A stretch of DNA of 14,532 nucleotides from Saprospiraceae bacterium (GTDB taxonomy: Bacteria; Bacteroidota; Bacteroidia; Chitinophagales; Saprospiraceae): the NCBI GenBank assembly GCA_007125435.1, contig SLDF01000125.1, positions 1 to 14,532 on the forward strand. The letters run 5' to 3'. Position numbers and translations under genes: made by a program. The notes below the pieces were generated by a model. It made no database searches and had not been told where the DNA came from. It saw only the letters and a list, made by a program, of their open reading frames with translations. Positions 1 to 7,665 of this stretch are shown here, in pieces. The first letter of the stretch is position 1. The number at the start of each line of letters is the position of its first letter.

Positions 1-1
1 G

Positions 2-178
2 GCAGCAGGCGGGTATTACGGCTTCAAATGGCTTCAAAATAAGTCGCTTTGCTTGATTTTGTTCAATCACCGTAGGGTTGACTATGGCTCATTCACAAAA
101 TCACTTATTTTTTCGCCATTTACTCATATAGCTTTTATTTTTTTTATGGCATTCGTGAATCTCCTTCGTCGATTTTAA
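2..178 (+). CDS. Possible 3' end of an unknown gene entering from the left edge
   Basis: One + strand frame stays open from the window edge for 58 codons to a TAA at 176-178. The predicted tail is hydrophobic and aromatic near its end (FIFFMAF), which could be a membrane segment. No family is recognised. Against it, two other frames also read plausibly for their first 13-17 codons before stopping, the stretch is AT-rich, and it contains a short direct repeat (ggcttcaaa at about 20-36). It may be intergenic DNA that is open by chance. The sequence left of the window would settle it. Confidence 0.18.
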   Translation, partial: AAGGYYGFKWLQNKSLCLILFNHRRVDYGSFTKSLIFSPFTHIAFIFFMAFVNLLRRF

Positions 179-258
179 CCCTCATTACGAATTTTCAATG
201 CATAATCCGGGTTAATCGTATTTTAGCTCTTCATATCAAATGTTTTAATATAGCCTTT

Positions 259-1392
259 ATGAAAATACTCATAAGCCCTGATAGCTTTAAGGATGCAGCG
301 GATTCTGATGCAATAGGACTTGCTATCGAAAGCGGATTTCTCGCTGTCGACGATAGTTTTAATACAAAAGTGTGTTCGCTGGCGGATGGCGGTGAGGGCA
401 CCTCGTTGATATTGAATAAAGCGCTTAATGGAGAATGGACTACCACTAAAGTTGTAGACCCTTTGAATCGCCCTATTGATGCTGGTTTTGCATGGATACC
501 GGATAGAAAGTTGGCCATCATCGAATTGGCTCAGGCATCCGGATATCAACTGCTCAAGCCTCATGAGCGAAACCCTATGCACACCACTACTTTTGGTACT
601 GGTATGCTCATAAGGTACGCTGTCTCTATGGGTGCAGAGGAAGTCGTACTGTGCATTGGCAGTAGTGCTACCAATGATTTGGCAACCGGACTGGCGGCAG
701 CGCTTGGATATCGGTTTTACAATGATCAAGGACTGGTGGAGGTGCCAAGAGGTCAAGACCTGATTCAAATTAACCGGATCGAAAAGACGATAGATATTGA
801 CGATATCAAATTTACGGTATTGTGTGATGTCAATAATCCTCTCTATGGACCAAGCGGCGCTGCACATATCTACGGCCCGCAAAAGGGGGCGAGTTCTACT
901 GACATAGATAAGTTAGATCAGGGGCTCCGTCATATGGCCGACCTGATACAATCCCGGCTGGGTGTTAATGTGCATGATGTGAGTGGGGGAGGAGCTGCCG
1001 GTGGCGTAGGGGCAGGGAGTTTGGCATTCTTAAATGCGGACTTGCAGCCCGGTATAAAAACCATAAAGGAATTGATTGACTTTGACAAAGCTGTAGAATG
1101 GTGTGACCTCATCATTACAGGTGAAGGTAGACTGGATCAGCAAACCATGCGTGGTAAACTGATCAAGGGGGTCATCCAATCTGCTCAAGCTTATCAAAAA
1201 CCTGTGATTGCCATAGCCGGAGAAGTGTCTTTATCAGATGGGGATATCAAGAAGCTTGGACTTTTGGCGGCATTTTCTATAACTAATGGTGCCCGACCCT
1301 TGGGTGAAGCCCTGCCTCGCACGCTGAATGATGTCAGACATCTAAGCACTCAGCTCGCTTCAATGGTGAAAGGCCTGGTCTCTGTGAAATGA
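259..1392 (+). CDS. glxK: Glycerate kinase, type I (GlxK/GarK family)
   Basis: This cytoplasmic enzyme phosphorylates D-glycerate with ATP; type I members usually make 2-phosphoglycerate, feeding glycolysis. The 377-residue length is normal for the family. The start at 259 places the family's N-terminal PDSFKD motif at residues 7-12. Other family marks are GGEGT (44-48), an SATND motif (136-140), the conserved DVNNPLYGPSGA block (190-201), a glycine-rich GGGAAGGVGAG stretch (243-253) and ITGEGRLD (286-293). The usual GGSATNDGG loop reads GSSATNDLA here, a mild departure. The next gene follows 64 bp downstream on the same strand, so co-transcription is possible. I found no convincing TAnnTTTG promoter upstream. 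The choice between the symbols glxK and garK is arbitrary from sequence alone. Confidence 0.93.
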   Translation: MKILISPDSFKDAADSDAIGLAIESGFLAVDDSFNTKVCSLADGGEGTSLILNKALNGEWTTTKVVDPLNRPIDAGFAWIPDRKLAIIELAQASGYQLLKPHERNPMHTTTFGTGMLIRYAVSMGAEEVVLCIGSSATNDLATGLAAALGYRFYNDQGLVEVPRGQDLIQINRIEKTIDIDDIKFTVLCDVNNPLYGPSGAAHIYGPQKGASSTDIDKLDQGLRHMADLIQSRLGVNVHDVSGGGAAGGVGAGSLAFLNADLQPGIKTIKELIDFDKAVEWCDLIITGEGRLDQQTMRGKLIKGVIQSAQAYQKPVIAIAGEVSLSDGDIKKLGLLAAFSITNGARPLGEALPRTLNDVRHLSTQLASMVKGLVSVK

Positions 1393-1456
1393 TTTCAATA
1401 CGGTAATAGAACCAATCTCTTTAAACTGCATTGTATATAAAATATAACAATACAAC

Positions 1457-2053
1457 ATGAGTCAGTTTTGGAATGAAAGGTTTGACCGTGAGGATTACGT
1501 TTACGGATTGAACCCCAATGCGTTTTTTAAGAGTATCATTGACGACCTCAAGCCGGGGCGCATATTGCTGCCGTGTGAAGGAGAGGGTCGACAAGCTGTA
1601 TATGCAGCGAAGCTGGGTTGGCAGGTAGATGCTTTTGACTCCAGTCATGTTGGACAGCAGAAGGCGCTTGCGCTGGCAGAAGAAATGGGAGTCGAAATCA
1701 CATACAACATTTTGAATGCTGAGGATTTCAATGCTATTGCACAAGTATATGACGCCATAGGTTTGGTATTTGCGCATTTTAGTCCTGATCTTAGACAATC
1801 TATTCACAGGAATCTCATCTCATCCCTCAAGCCTGGTGGCCATTTGATTTTAGAAGGCTTTAGGAAGGAGCAATTTGGACTGACCTCAGGCGGCCCTCGA
1901 GACATAGATATGCTATTTAATACTGAGATGCTTGAGGAAGACTTTTCCAGTTTGGACATCGATTTACTAGCCGAGGAGGATCGCAATCTAGATGAAGGGG
2001 CATTTCATCAGGGCCTAGCCAAATTGATCCATCTAAAAGCTATGAGGCCTTGA
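1457..2053 (+). CDS. Class I SAM-dependent methyltransferase, TehB-like
   Basis: A 198-residue cytoplasmic methyltransferase. It opens with FWNERF..EDYVYGLNPN (residues 4-21), typical of the small TehB-like/thiol-methyltransferase-type family. The SAM-binding motif I region is LLPCEGEGRQAVYAAKLGW (37-55), where the usual DLGCG core is replaced by LPCEGEG as in one subfamily. The acidic end of strand 2 follows at AFDSS (59-63), a motif II/III region at 100-109 (AIGLVFAHFS) and LKPGGHLILEGF (124-135) as the post-motif strand. The substrate cannot be told from the sequence. Relatives are often annotated as tellurite-resistance or thiopurine methyltransferases, but that is family naming and not evidence of function. 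It lies 64 bp after glycerate kinase and faces the minus-strand DUF2490 gene. Confidence 0.87.
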   Translation: MSQFWNERFDREDYVYGLNPNAFFKSIIDDLKPGRILLPCEGEGRQAVYAAKLGWQVDAFDSSHVGQQKALALAEEMGVEITYNILNAEDFNAIAQVYDAIGLVFAHFSPDLRQSIHRNLISSLKPGGHLILEGFRKEQFGLTSGGPRDIDMLFNTEMLEEDFSSLDIDLLAEEDRNLDEGAFHQGLAKLIHLKAMRP

Positions 2054-2149
2054 TTATGGTTCTGGTTTATGACAATAGCTATGCTGACAAATACTTGGTG
2101 CCTGATTCCTCTGCTGTTTCAAGGCCAACAACAAAGGCCTGTTAGGCAT

Positions 2150-2176
2150 TAGCTGAATCACTAGAGTTATCAGCTA
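2150..2176. terminator. Candidate hairpin between convergent genes
   Basis: A 7-bp perfect stem (tagctga at 2150-2156 with tcagcta at 2170-2176) has a 13-nt loop and overlaps the stop codon of the minus-strand DUF2490 gene. A second, weaker stem (aggcc 2122-2126 with ggcct 2136-2140) lies just before it. Both sit in the 120-bp gap between convergent genes, where a two-way terminator is expected. Neither has a good T-tract, so the call is weak. Confidence 0.22.
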
Positions 2177-2962
2177 GTCAAGCGGGATAAACACTTTATC
2201 CGCCTTCCATCCGAAACTCTGAACACCCCATAAGGTAAGGCCATGCCTGACGCTCAAGTTACCTGTCTGGATGTTTGGCAATAATCGATTGTGGTATCCG
2301 ACCATGAGGGTCATTCTTTTGAGTGTAAAGCCGGCCAAAAGATAGGTCCTGTTTTGATCTATCACACCGGTTTGTATAGCACTTCCAGAATGCAATAGGA
2401 ATTCATTCAGCACATTGGCGTGAATCGAGCGACCACTGTCAAATCTAATGACCTTATACCTCAAACCAACTAAGAAGCGATATCGCATGGAGAGGACTTT
2501 TTCATTGAGCAATTGACCCTGGTCGATGGCCTGCCTGAATCGCGCATCGTGACGGTACCTGGCTCTGATGATCCATCTCCGATTGAGTGTGATGCGTGTT
2601 TCTACCTGTCCCCATATTCGGTTTTCTGGTCTTTCAATTCTAGTGCCACCAGGGAGAGATGTTGCAACATAAGCATAGCCCCCTGATATTTCTAAGTTCC
2701 GTTGAGCAAAATAAGTCAAACCATGTCTGCTGACAAAAAAAGTCTGACCAACGTAATGGAAATCATTCCATATACCCCACTTCTCATTGAGTCTATAGGA
2801 TGTGATATAGCCCAGCCAGGCTTCAGATCTGTGTGTAGTTTGAGAATACAATAACCCACTCAAGCCAGACATGATTAGAAGCAAATAAAGCGTAAATTGA
2901 CGTATACCACTTCTAATTAAGTAGGATAGATACAATGATGATTTAAATCCTACAGATCTCAT
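2174..2962 (-). CDS. DUF2490 domain protein, probable outer-membrane beta-barrel
   Basis: A 262-residue protein with an N-terminal hydrophobic segment ending in LSGLLYSQ (about residues 24-41), consistent with a signal peptide. The mature part matches the DUF2490 family by its pattern: EAWLGY followed by a 'Y.LN.KWGIWND.HY' strand, ISGGYAYV, RPENRIWGQVETR, RWIIRARYRHDARF and a series of alternating beta-strand-like segments such as LRYKVIRF and HANVLNEFLLH. This suggests a small outer-membrane barrel; the molecular role is unknown for the family. It starts 55 bp after the lipoprotein gene on the same strand, so the two may share a transcript. The chosen start gives a rather long n-region of about 23 residues, so a later start is possible, though no other Met lies before the hydrophobic core. 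Confidence 0.78.
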   Translation of the reverse strand: MRSVGFKSSLYLSYLIRSGIRQFTLYLLLIMSGLSGLLYSQTTHRSEAWLGYITSYRLNEKWGIWNDFHYVGQTFFVSRHGLTYFAQRNLEISGGYAYVATSLPGGTRIERPENRIWGQVETRITLNRRWIIRARYRHDARFRQAIDQGQLLNEKVLSMRYRFLVGLRYKVIRFDSGRSIHANVLNEFLLHSGSAIQTGVIDQNRTYLLAGFTLKRMTLMVGYHNRLLPNIQTGNLSVRHGLTLWGVQSFGWKADKVFIPLD

Positions 2963-3017
2963 TAATCAATAAAGCTAAACAGAAAGTTGTAAAGGCACGA
3001 TTAAAAGTCAGGAGATA

Positions 3018-3611
3018 TTATTGATTATGCCACGCTTGATTGTGTGCCAGTGTTTTATTGCATCCGGGACATGTACCGGGACCTTCTGAGTGGCCTCCCA
3101 CACAGCCATCCACGCATACGTAGTGGTGAACTATACCGTCAGCTCCAGCGGGGATATTGACCTGTTGTGGCTGCTCAGATGGGTTTGGCGTTTGAATCTG
3201 TGGATCTGGTGCGCCATCACTTCTCGGGCCAAACTGGTTGGGCTGTGTTTGTTGTGCGCCTTGGTTTTGTGCATCATGCCAGGCTTGATTGTGTGCCAAG
3301 GTCTTGCTACAAACCGGGCAGTTTCCCGGACCCTCTGAATGGCCACCTGCACATTGGTCGACACATATATAGTGGTGCACTACGCCATCAGGTCCGGCAG
3401 GTATATTGACTTGCTGAGGGCCTTCTTGAGGCTGAGGAGGTGTGTTTTGATCCGGAAAATTAACGTCAAAATCAGGGTTGGATGTGCTTTGATCCATATT
3501 GTCCTGAGTTGTCATGATGTCATTGCCGTCTTTTTGGTTATCACTTGATGAATCGCTTTGACAAGCAACTGTGAAAATGGCAACCGCCATTAGAATAAGT
3601 AAATTTCGCAT
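3018..3611 (-). CDS. Lipoprotein with two Cys/His heavy-metal-binding-like repeats
   Basis: A 197-residue exported lipoprotein. Residues 1-17 form a lipoprotein signal (hydrophobic core then FTVAC, Cys17 as the lipidated residue), followed by a Ser/Asp/Asn/Gln-rich linker. Two copies of a 48-residue module follow at residues 66-113 and 149-196, separated by a Pro/Gln-rich spacer. Each module runs VNIPAG.DG.VHHY.CVD.C.GGHSEGPG.CP.C.KTLAHNQAWH and holds four cysteines in a C-x3-C plus CPxC layout with several histidines. The YxC...PGxCPxC core resembles the small heavy-metal-binding (HMBD, YHS-like) ribbons found in copper/zinc transport proteins, so metal binding in the periplasm or at the cell surface is likely but inferred. 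No metal transporter gene is nearby. It is upstream of, and may be co-transcribed with, the DUF2490 gene. Confidence 0.82.
   Translation of the reverse strand: MRNLLILMAVAIFTVACQSDSSSDNQKDGNDIMTTQDNMDQSTSNPDFDVNFPDQNTPPQPQEGPQQVNIPAGPDGVVHHYICVDQCAGGHSEGPGNCPVCSKTLAHNQAWHDAQNQGAQQTQPNQFGPRSDGAPDPQIQTPNPSEQPQQVNIPAGADGIVHHYVCVDGCVGGHSEGPGTCPGCNKTLAHNQAWHNQ
3024..3167 (-). repeat. Second copy of the 48-codon Cys/His module
   Basis: This encodes residues 149-196 of the lipoprotein. It matches the first copy (3273-3416) at 39 of 48 residues, counted by eye, while many codons differ at third positions. Confidence 0.85.
3273..3416 (-). repeat. First copy of the 48-codon Cys/His module
   Basis: This encodes residues 66-113 of the lipoprotein. 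All four cysteines and the HNQAWH end are shared with the second copy. Confidence 0.85.
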
Positions 3612-3971
3612 ATGTAGTTTGTCGTTTTTAAATAAATCAATCAGTGACTGTATTGTTTCAAATGGGCACAGTATTAATGCGCATTTGCTTGAGAACTATG
3701 CGGTTTCTTAAATCCCATTTAATATCTGAAATAACCTGTAGATTTACCCATAGAAAAAGGACTTGAAGAGATAAAAAAATCTTTCTGCAATACAATACTG
3801 ATTGTCTATCAATGATTAATGCAAAAATACAGAATTAATATGGCTATTCAAAATTGAGTCTTGGGAAATCTGATGAAATCGCTGACAAGTTGATACATCA
3901 TCTCTCTATTCACCAGTAAGTATTTTTGACTGAATGGAATTGAGTTGAAGTGCTTAGAGCCTATTTGAGTG
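3612..3971. other. AT-rich intergenic region, no gene seen
   Basis: These 360 bases between the beta-helix gene and the lipoprotein gene hold no supported ORF. A distant 7-bp inverted repeat (aaatggg at 3660-3666 with cccattt at 3714-3720) is visible but could be chance. The region should contain the lipoprotein promoter and the end of the beta-helix transcript. I found no full TTG-N19-TAnnTTTG match. Confidence 0.5.
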
Positions 3972-5909
3972 TTATTGCTTCACCCAAACCATGTGCATTT
4001 TTACGCCATTGATCAGTTTGGCATTTATGATGTATAGACCTGGTGTAAAGTTTTCTGTAGCCAATTGCACTTTAGATATTGGATGGTCAAAGTATGTCAT
4101 GAGGTGATAAGTTCTTCCATGAGCATCTGTGACTTGTATTTGTGTCATGTCTTCCTCACTTTCGATGATGACAAAGTTTTGGCCGGGATTAGGGTACAGC
4201 TTCAACCCTACTTTTGCAGGTACTAGGTTTGAGGATGTAGACAATTTAGTCTCTATAGCACCTTCGGTCCAGATGGTTCTCTCTCTTCCCAGGAAATCGT
4301 CGACCACGAAAGGGTAGGGATTGCCTTCATGCACATAATCGGTAAACGTGTGCTCACTCCAGGACATAGCTTCTGCCATATCTGCCTCATCAAACAAATC
4401 AGGTGCCACTCGTGACAAAGAATCAAAGCCAAATGCTGCCGGCTCTACATTCCAAATGTTTTGACTAAACTCTACGTCAAATGGTGCAGGAAAGGTCGGA
4501 TGGAGCACCCGCCGCAGGATGTTAAGATTAGGAAAATCATCTTGCCTGAAAGAAAATATATTCTGAGCAAACAAAGAACTCTCTATGCTTGATAATGGCC
4601 GCAAAGCCAAATTTACTCCTGAAGCAAAGTTGAAGTTGACCATAGCTGTATTACGGATCTCAGGGTCACTATCTACGCCGATGCATGTGTTGTGGACTAT
4701 GTAGACATTGCGCATGCAAGAGGTGGCTAATTCTGTCACACCTTCCCATAGGCTAAAGGCAGCACTGATGTTGACAATGATATTATTGTAGGCATAGATG
4801 CTGTCTATCGTAGGGATGCGCACCGTGCCATTGAATGGGTGTATACATTCAAGCGCACAGTCTATGGTCCGATTCACAATGAACCCTCGAGTGACCGGGC
4901 ATGATCTTTCATTAGCGAGGCTGATCCCTCTAGGTGCGACAGGTGCCTCCTCGAAGCCATAGCAGCTTCGCCAGTGTTCCATAATGCCCGGGGTATTATA
5001 GATCAAGTTATTTCTTATGATATATTTGGACGAGTTGTCACTGTAGATATTTGTGCTGTGATTATCGCTGACCATACAGGCCTGTATCTTTGCATATTGG
5101 CAATTATGGAAATTAATACCCTCCCCCCAGTTGCGCTGTACGACAGATTCTGTTATCTGCACATGGTCACTAAAATAAGGCTTAAATCCGGATGGCCACG
5201 TCCTGCACGGAAAAGGTGGTATAGGCGGATCATAACCGCCACTATGCATCACCGTCACCCGTGAAGCTGCAACACGCTCAGCATAGTTGATCAAGATCCC
5301 ATGCGAGGCTACACTGTCTACAGTAACATCCTCCATGATGATGTCACTCATGGTTCTGGGAAATCGCGCCTCTCCGCTTAATATGAGACCGACCAGACCC
5401 CCATATCTCAGGTTGATATTCTTGATGTAGATGTGACTACCTCTGAGCTGCATGAGATGCCCTTCCAGCGGCGAGTCTTTAGTTCCACCTATCGTCACGA
5501 CACCCTCTCCACGCACGCTTATATGCTTGAAGTGATTGCCTTGCTGCCACTGGGATTGAGACTGTATGAATGACTGCTGGTAGTGGCCTTCCTTCACTAT
5601 GACCAGTCCATATACATGTGTGATGCCATCCGTAGTATCATTGAAGGGTATATGGTTGATCGCTGCATTAAAAGTCCTCAGCGGCGCATACACACTACCA
5701 CTGTTAGCATCATCGCCATCCGGTGCGACGTATACACTATCCGTGATAGCAAACTCCAGAGTATCTACCACAGGCTTATCGATCATGAAAGGCTCCTGAC
5801 CCCACAAGTGACTATTAGGGCAATACAATATGCACCACAAAAGAAGCAGCCTCGTATTGGCAATCCGCATACACCACTGATCTATCTTGACAATTGGCTT
5901 CATCCTCAT
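3972..5909 (-). CDS. Secreted right-handed beta-helix protein with T9SS C-terminal sorting domain
   Basis: A large extracellular or surface protein (about 645 residues from this start). After a signal-like segment (TRLLLLWCILYC... ending near WGQ) comes YVAPDGDDANSGS..APLRTFNAAI, the opening typical of DUF1565/right-handed parallel beta-helix proteins. Repeated rungs with NNLIYN, NNIIVN and VHNTCIG follow, as in pectate-lyase-like folds. A 'DDFLGRERTIWTEGAIE' segment closes the helix. The last 80 residues form a type A T9SS sorting domain (KLYPNPGQNFVI, VTDAHGR, FTPGLYII), so export by the type IX system and cleavage at the surface are expected. The substrate, probably a polysaccharide, is not determinable. 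The frame is open to an upstream ATG at 6023. Starts at 5909 or 5903 give an n-region of moderate length, and 5870 gives the most typical signal peptide. Confidence 0.83.
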   Translation of the reverse strand: MRMKPIVKIDQWCMRIANTRLLLLWCILYCPNSHLWGQEPFMIDKPVVDTLEFAITDSVYVAPDGDDANSGSVYAPLRTFNAAINHIPFNDTTDGITHVYGLVIVKEGHYQQSFIQSQSQWQQGNHFKHISVRGEGVVTIGGTKDSPLEGHLMQLRGSHIYIKNINLRYGGLVGLILSGEARFPRTMSDIIMEDVTVDSVASHGILINYAERVAASRVTVMHSGGYDPPIPPFPCRTWPSGFKPYFSDHVQITESVVQRNWGEGINFHNCQYAKIQACMVSDNHSTNIYSDNSSKYIIRNNLIYNTPGIMEHWRSCYGFEEAPVAPRGISLANERSCPVTRGFIVNRTIDCALECIHPFNGTVRIPTIDSIYAYNNIIVNISAAFSLWEGVTELATSCMRNVYIVHNTCIGVDSDPEIRNTAMVNFNFASGVNLALRPLSSIESSLFAQNIFSFRQDDFPNLNILRRVLHPTFPAPFDVEFSQNIWNVEPAAFGFDSLSRVAPDLFDEADMAEAMSWSEHTFTDYVHEGNPYPFVVDDFLGRERTIWTEGAIETKLSTSSNLVPAKVGLKLYPNPGQNFVIIESEEDMTQIQVTDAHGRTYHLMTYFDHPISKVQLATENFTPGLYIINAKLINGVKMHMVWVKQ

Positions 5910-6043
5910 ATCACAATATCCAAAAAAAATACGACAATAGAAAATGTAGGATTGGCTTTTAGATTGGACTTGATTTTTAATAAAGACCAGCCGGACTGAT
6001 TTGCAGACCACATTTAGGTACAATGGTTTGTTTTTTTTCTTTT

Positions 6044-6080
6044 GGGCATTACCTTCCTCCTGCCGTCGTCAGGTCGCTTT
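6044..6080 (-). repeat. Partial, degenerate copy of the intergenic repeat family
   Basis: The order gggcattacc, a short hairpin-like middle (cctg...cagg) and aggtcgct follows the first ~35 bases of the full copy at 10895-11023 (agggcatcaccct ... gggtcgct). It reads in the same direction as that copy. Similarity fades after this point. Confidence 0.35.
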
Positions 6081-6190
6081 TTAGAGTCTGAATACCTGAC
6101 CTTTCAGGGGGAAACAATATTTTAAAAACTGAGCAAGATGTCCAACTTGTAAGGTGGTACACTTTAAAGTGTTGTTTTGTTCAAATGTAT

Positions 6191-6355
6191 TTGCATCAGC
6201 GCTGCGTAGCGGGTGGTGTAGCGTATGCGGAGCCAGACTCGATGTAGCAATTGCGGAATCGAGGCCGAGCGAACAGCGAGCCCCGTAGCATAGCGACCCA
6301 CTTCATGTCCTCTCACCAAAGCTTTGGTGAGAGGACATGAAGTGGGTGATGCCCT
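6191..6355 (-). repeat. Intergenic repeat family, copy A, with hairpin expansion
   Basis: Read on the minus strand, this 165-bp stretch shares an ordered series of blocks with 10895-11023 on the + strand: agggcatcaccc at one end, gggtcgctA, tcggcctc, gagtct.gctcc and tcgctga/gctgatgcaa at the other. The main difference is that this copy carries a much longer inverted-repeat arm near its agggcat end (6296-6347). It may be a non-coding mobile or REP-like element. Confidence 0.68.
6296..6347. repeat. Perfect 52-bp palindrome with no loop
   Basis: Two 26-base arms are exact reverse complements and meet at ccaaag/ctttgg (centre between 6321 and 6322). Outside it the pairing stops. It could extrude as a cruciform or form a very stable RNA hairpin. 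There is no T-tract, so it is not a standard terminator. Confidence 0.95.
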
Positions 6356-6534
6356 AAACAAAATCACCATGCGACAATATTATAGAATGTTGCATCCTAT
6401 AAAATAGAAGGTTTTCCTGCAAGCCTTCTAAGCCTAATCCAGATACGAAAAAAAACATAGCTAAACCTAATATATACTAAATTTTGATATGAAGTAATCG
6501 TATTATCAGTTGTGTAATTCAATGTTATTTGAAT

Positions 6535-7665
6535 GGCGCCTGTCATTATTGATGTTTAAATAACGCCAAGTTTACATTGAGTTAATACTAAAGCAGGTTC
6601 TTTGCACAAATTGGCTATGTTATGATAATTGTATCATTAATAGTTAGTTCCCTCAACCAATCCAGTGCATTGGTTGATAATAAACAGATTGTGAATGCTT
6701 GCTTAAGCTTATCTAGTCTCATTTTTGTGCATTGTTTGAAATGAAACCAAGTCAAGTAGTTTTGGAGATATTTTGTAGATACTCCGTTAAATGGTGCTAG
6801 AAAATCCTTAATGGCCTTGTGGCTTTGATTGACTGTCTGAAGATGGACTGGATGCCTTCTTCTTTGGTTTACTTTTGAATTTACTGTCTTATGCTCAACC
6901 TGGTCAAGTTCTGATAGAATTTTAAAGGATTTAGCGTGGTCTGTAATTATAGTTGATCCACTTTTCAATTTGCTTCCTAAAGCCTTTTTCACTTGCTCTC
7001 CATTTATTTTCTTAGCTTTAATCACACTGCCATTGGCTCCACTTTGTCCTCTGACTACTGATACTAATACACTTACTTTTTCTGAATCATGATTCTTGCT
7101 ATCTCTACCTCTTTTATGAGGCTTCCTTTTTAAACCTCGTTTTCCTTTTTCACTTAGCGACAATTGGAAGTCATCCGTTTCAATGACGCCCTCAAGTTGT
7201 TCTGGAACTAGGCTGTTCAATGACGACAGTAATCGATGGCGCCATCGAAAACTAGTTTGCAAACTTATTCCAACCTCTTTTGCTGTTCTTCTTATGCTCA
7301 TACCCTGTTCAAAGCATTGGATGTATTTATTCCACAATTCTCTCTTGTGCAACCCCGATACGCTTGTGCCATGAGTGGCCATCCAATATTTACCACAAGT
7401 TTTGCAGGAATACCTTTGAACGCCTCGGATTTTCCCACGCTTTACTGTATCAGCACTCTGGCAATGAACACATGAAGGTTTCTTCACTTGAAGATTTTCA
7501 ACCTCGTTCAGAATTAGTTTAAAGTCACCTTCTTCTAGCTCCCATTCCTTGGAAAGCAATTCCATTACATGCTCTTTGTCCCCAATTGGAAGTTCACGAA
7601 AGAGCTTAATTATTTGATCTGTTTTCATACTTGCAAATATATGATATTTATATCAAAACAGCGCC
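6535..7665 (-). mobile_element. IS1595-like insertion sequence (ends approximate)
   Basis: The element is defined by its transposase gene plus a weak candidate pair of terminal inverted repeats: ggcgcctgtcattat at 6535-6549, and at the other end, read inward, ggcgctgttttgat ending at 7665. With one gap these share about 11 of 15 positions, starting GGCGC-TGT. The resulting length of about 1.13 kb suits a 337-codon transposase. The flanks (atttgaat on the left, ctagacaa on the right) do not match as a target-site duplication, and the right flank is a cut-off gene. This suggests a deletion or recombination next to the IS. The exact ends are uncertain. Confidence 0.5.
6615..7628 (-). CDS. IS1595-family (ISXO2-like) transposase
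   Basis: A 337-residue DNA-cutting transposase. An N-terminal region (1-50) is followed by a zinc ribbon with Cys53, Cys56, Cys75 and Cys78, a helix-turn-helix near 109-131 (GMSIRRTAKEVGISLQTSF) and the IS1595-type catalytic domain. Likely catalytic residues are the Asp in IETDD (152/153), Asp230 in ITDH and Asn267 with Lys274 in the VNQSHKAIKDFL helix. That helix lies where the family has an H-x-N-x-I-E...K pattern; here the acidic residue is a His. The NGVSTKYLQNYLTWFHF segment (281-297) matches the family's 'khl..YL.Ef.fR' C-terminal signature. The gene appears full length with no frameshift, so it may be active. The sequence caaatata at 7634-7641 reads TATATTTG on the coding strand, a -7-like box only 5 bp from the ATG. 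Confidence 0.9.
   Translation of the reverse strand: MKTDQIIKLFRELPIGDKEHVMELLSKEWELEEGDFKLILNEVENLQVKKPSCVHCQSADTVKRGKIRGVQRYSCKTCGKYWMATHGTSVSGLHKRELWNKYIQCFEQGMSIRRTAKEVGISLQTSFRWRHRLLSSLNSLVPEQLEGVIETDDFQLSLSEKGKRGLKRKPHKRGRDSKNHDSEKVSVLVSVVRGQSGANGSVIKAKKINGEQVKKALGSKLKSGSTIITDHAKSFKILSELDQVEHKTVNSKVNQRRRHPVHLQTVNQSHKAIKDFLAPFNGVSTKYLQNYLTWFHFKQCTKMRLDKLKQAFTICLLSTNALDWLRELTINDTIIIT

Larger units (their letters stand above)
6024..6614. other. Gene-free region with repeats, left of the transposase gene
   Basis: This stretch holds a partial copy and a full copy of an intergenic repeat family (6044-6080 and 6191-6355), a perfect palindrome and the presumed left end of the IS. Codons could be read through the full repeat copy (minus strand, 6164-6370), but they fall on repeat sequence that recurs without an ORF at 10895-11023. 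No gene is supported. Confidence 0.6.

Noticed and set aside
223..882. 219-codon open frame on the minus strand
   Set aside because: It lies antisense to a well-supported glycerate kinase gene and has no recognisable family features.
6296..6347. Rho-independent terminator
   Set aside because: Very strong stem, but it has no loop and no following T-run on either strand, and it is inside a repeat.
6164..6370. 68-codon minus-strand open frame over repeat copy A
   Set aside because: The sister repeat copy at 10895-11023 has no matching ORF, and a third of it is the 52-bp palindrome.
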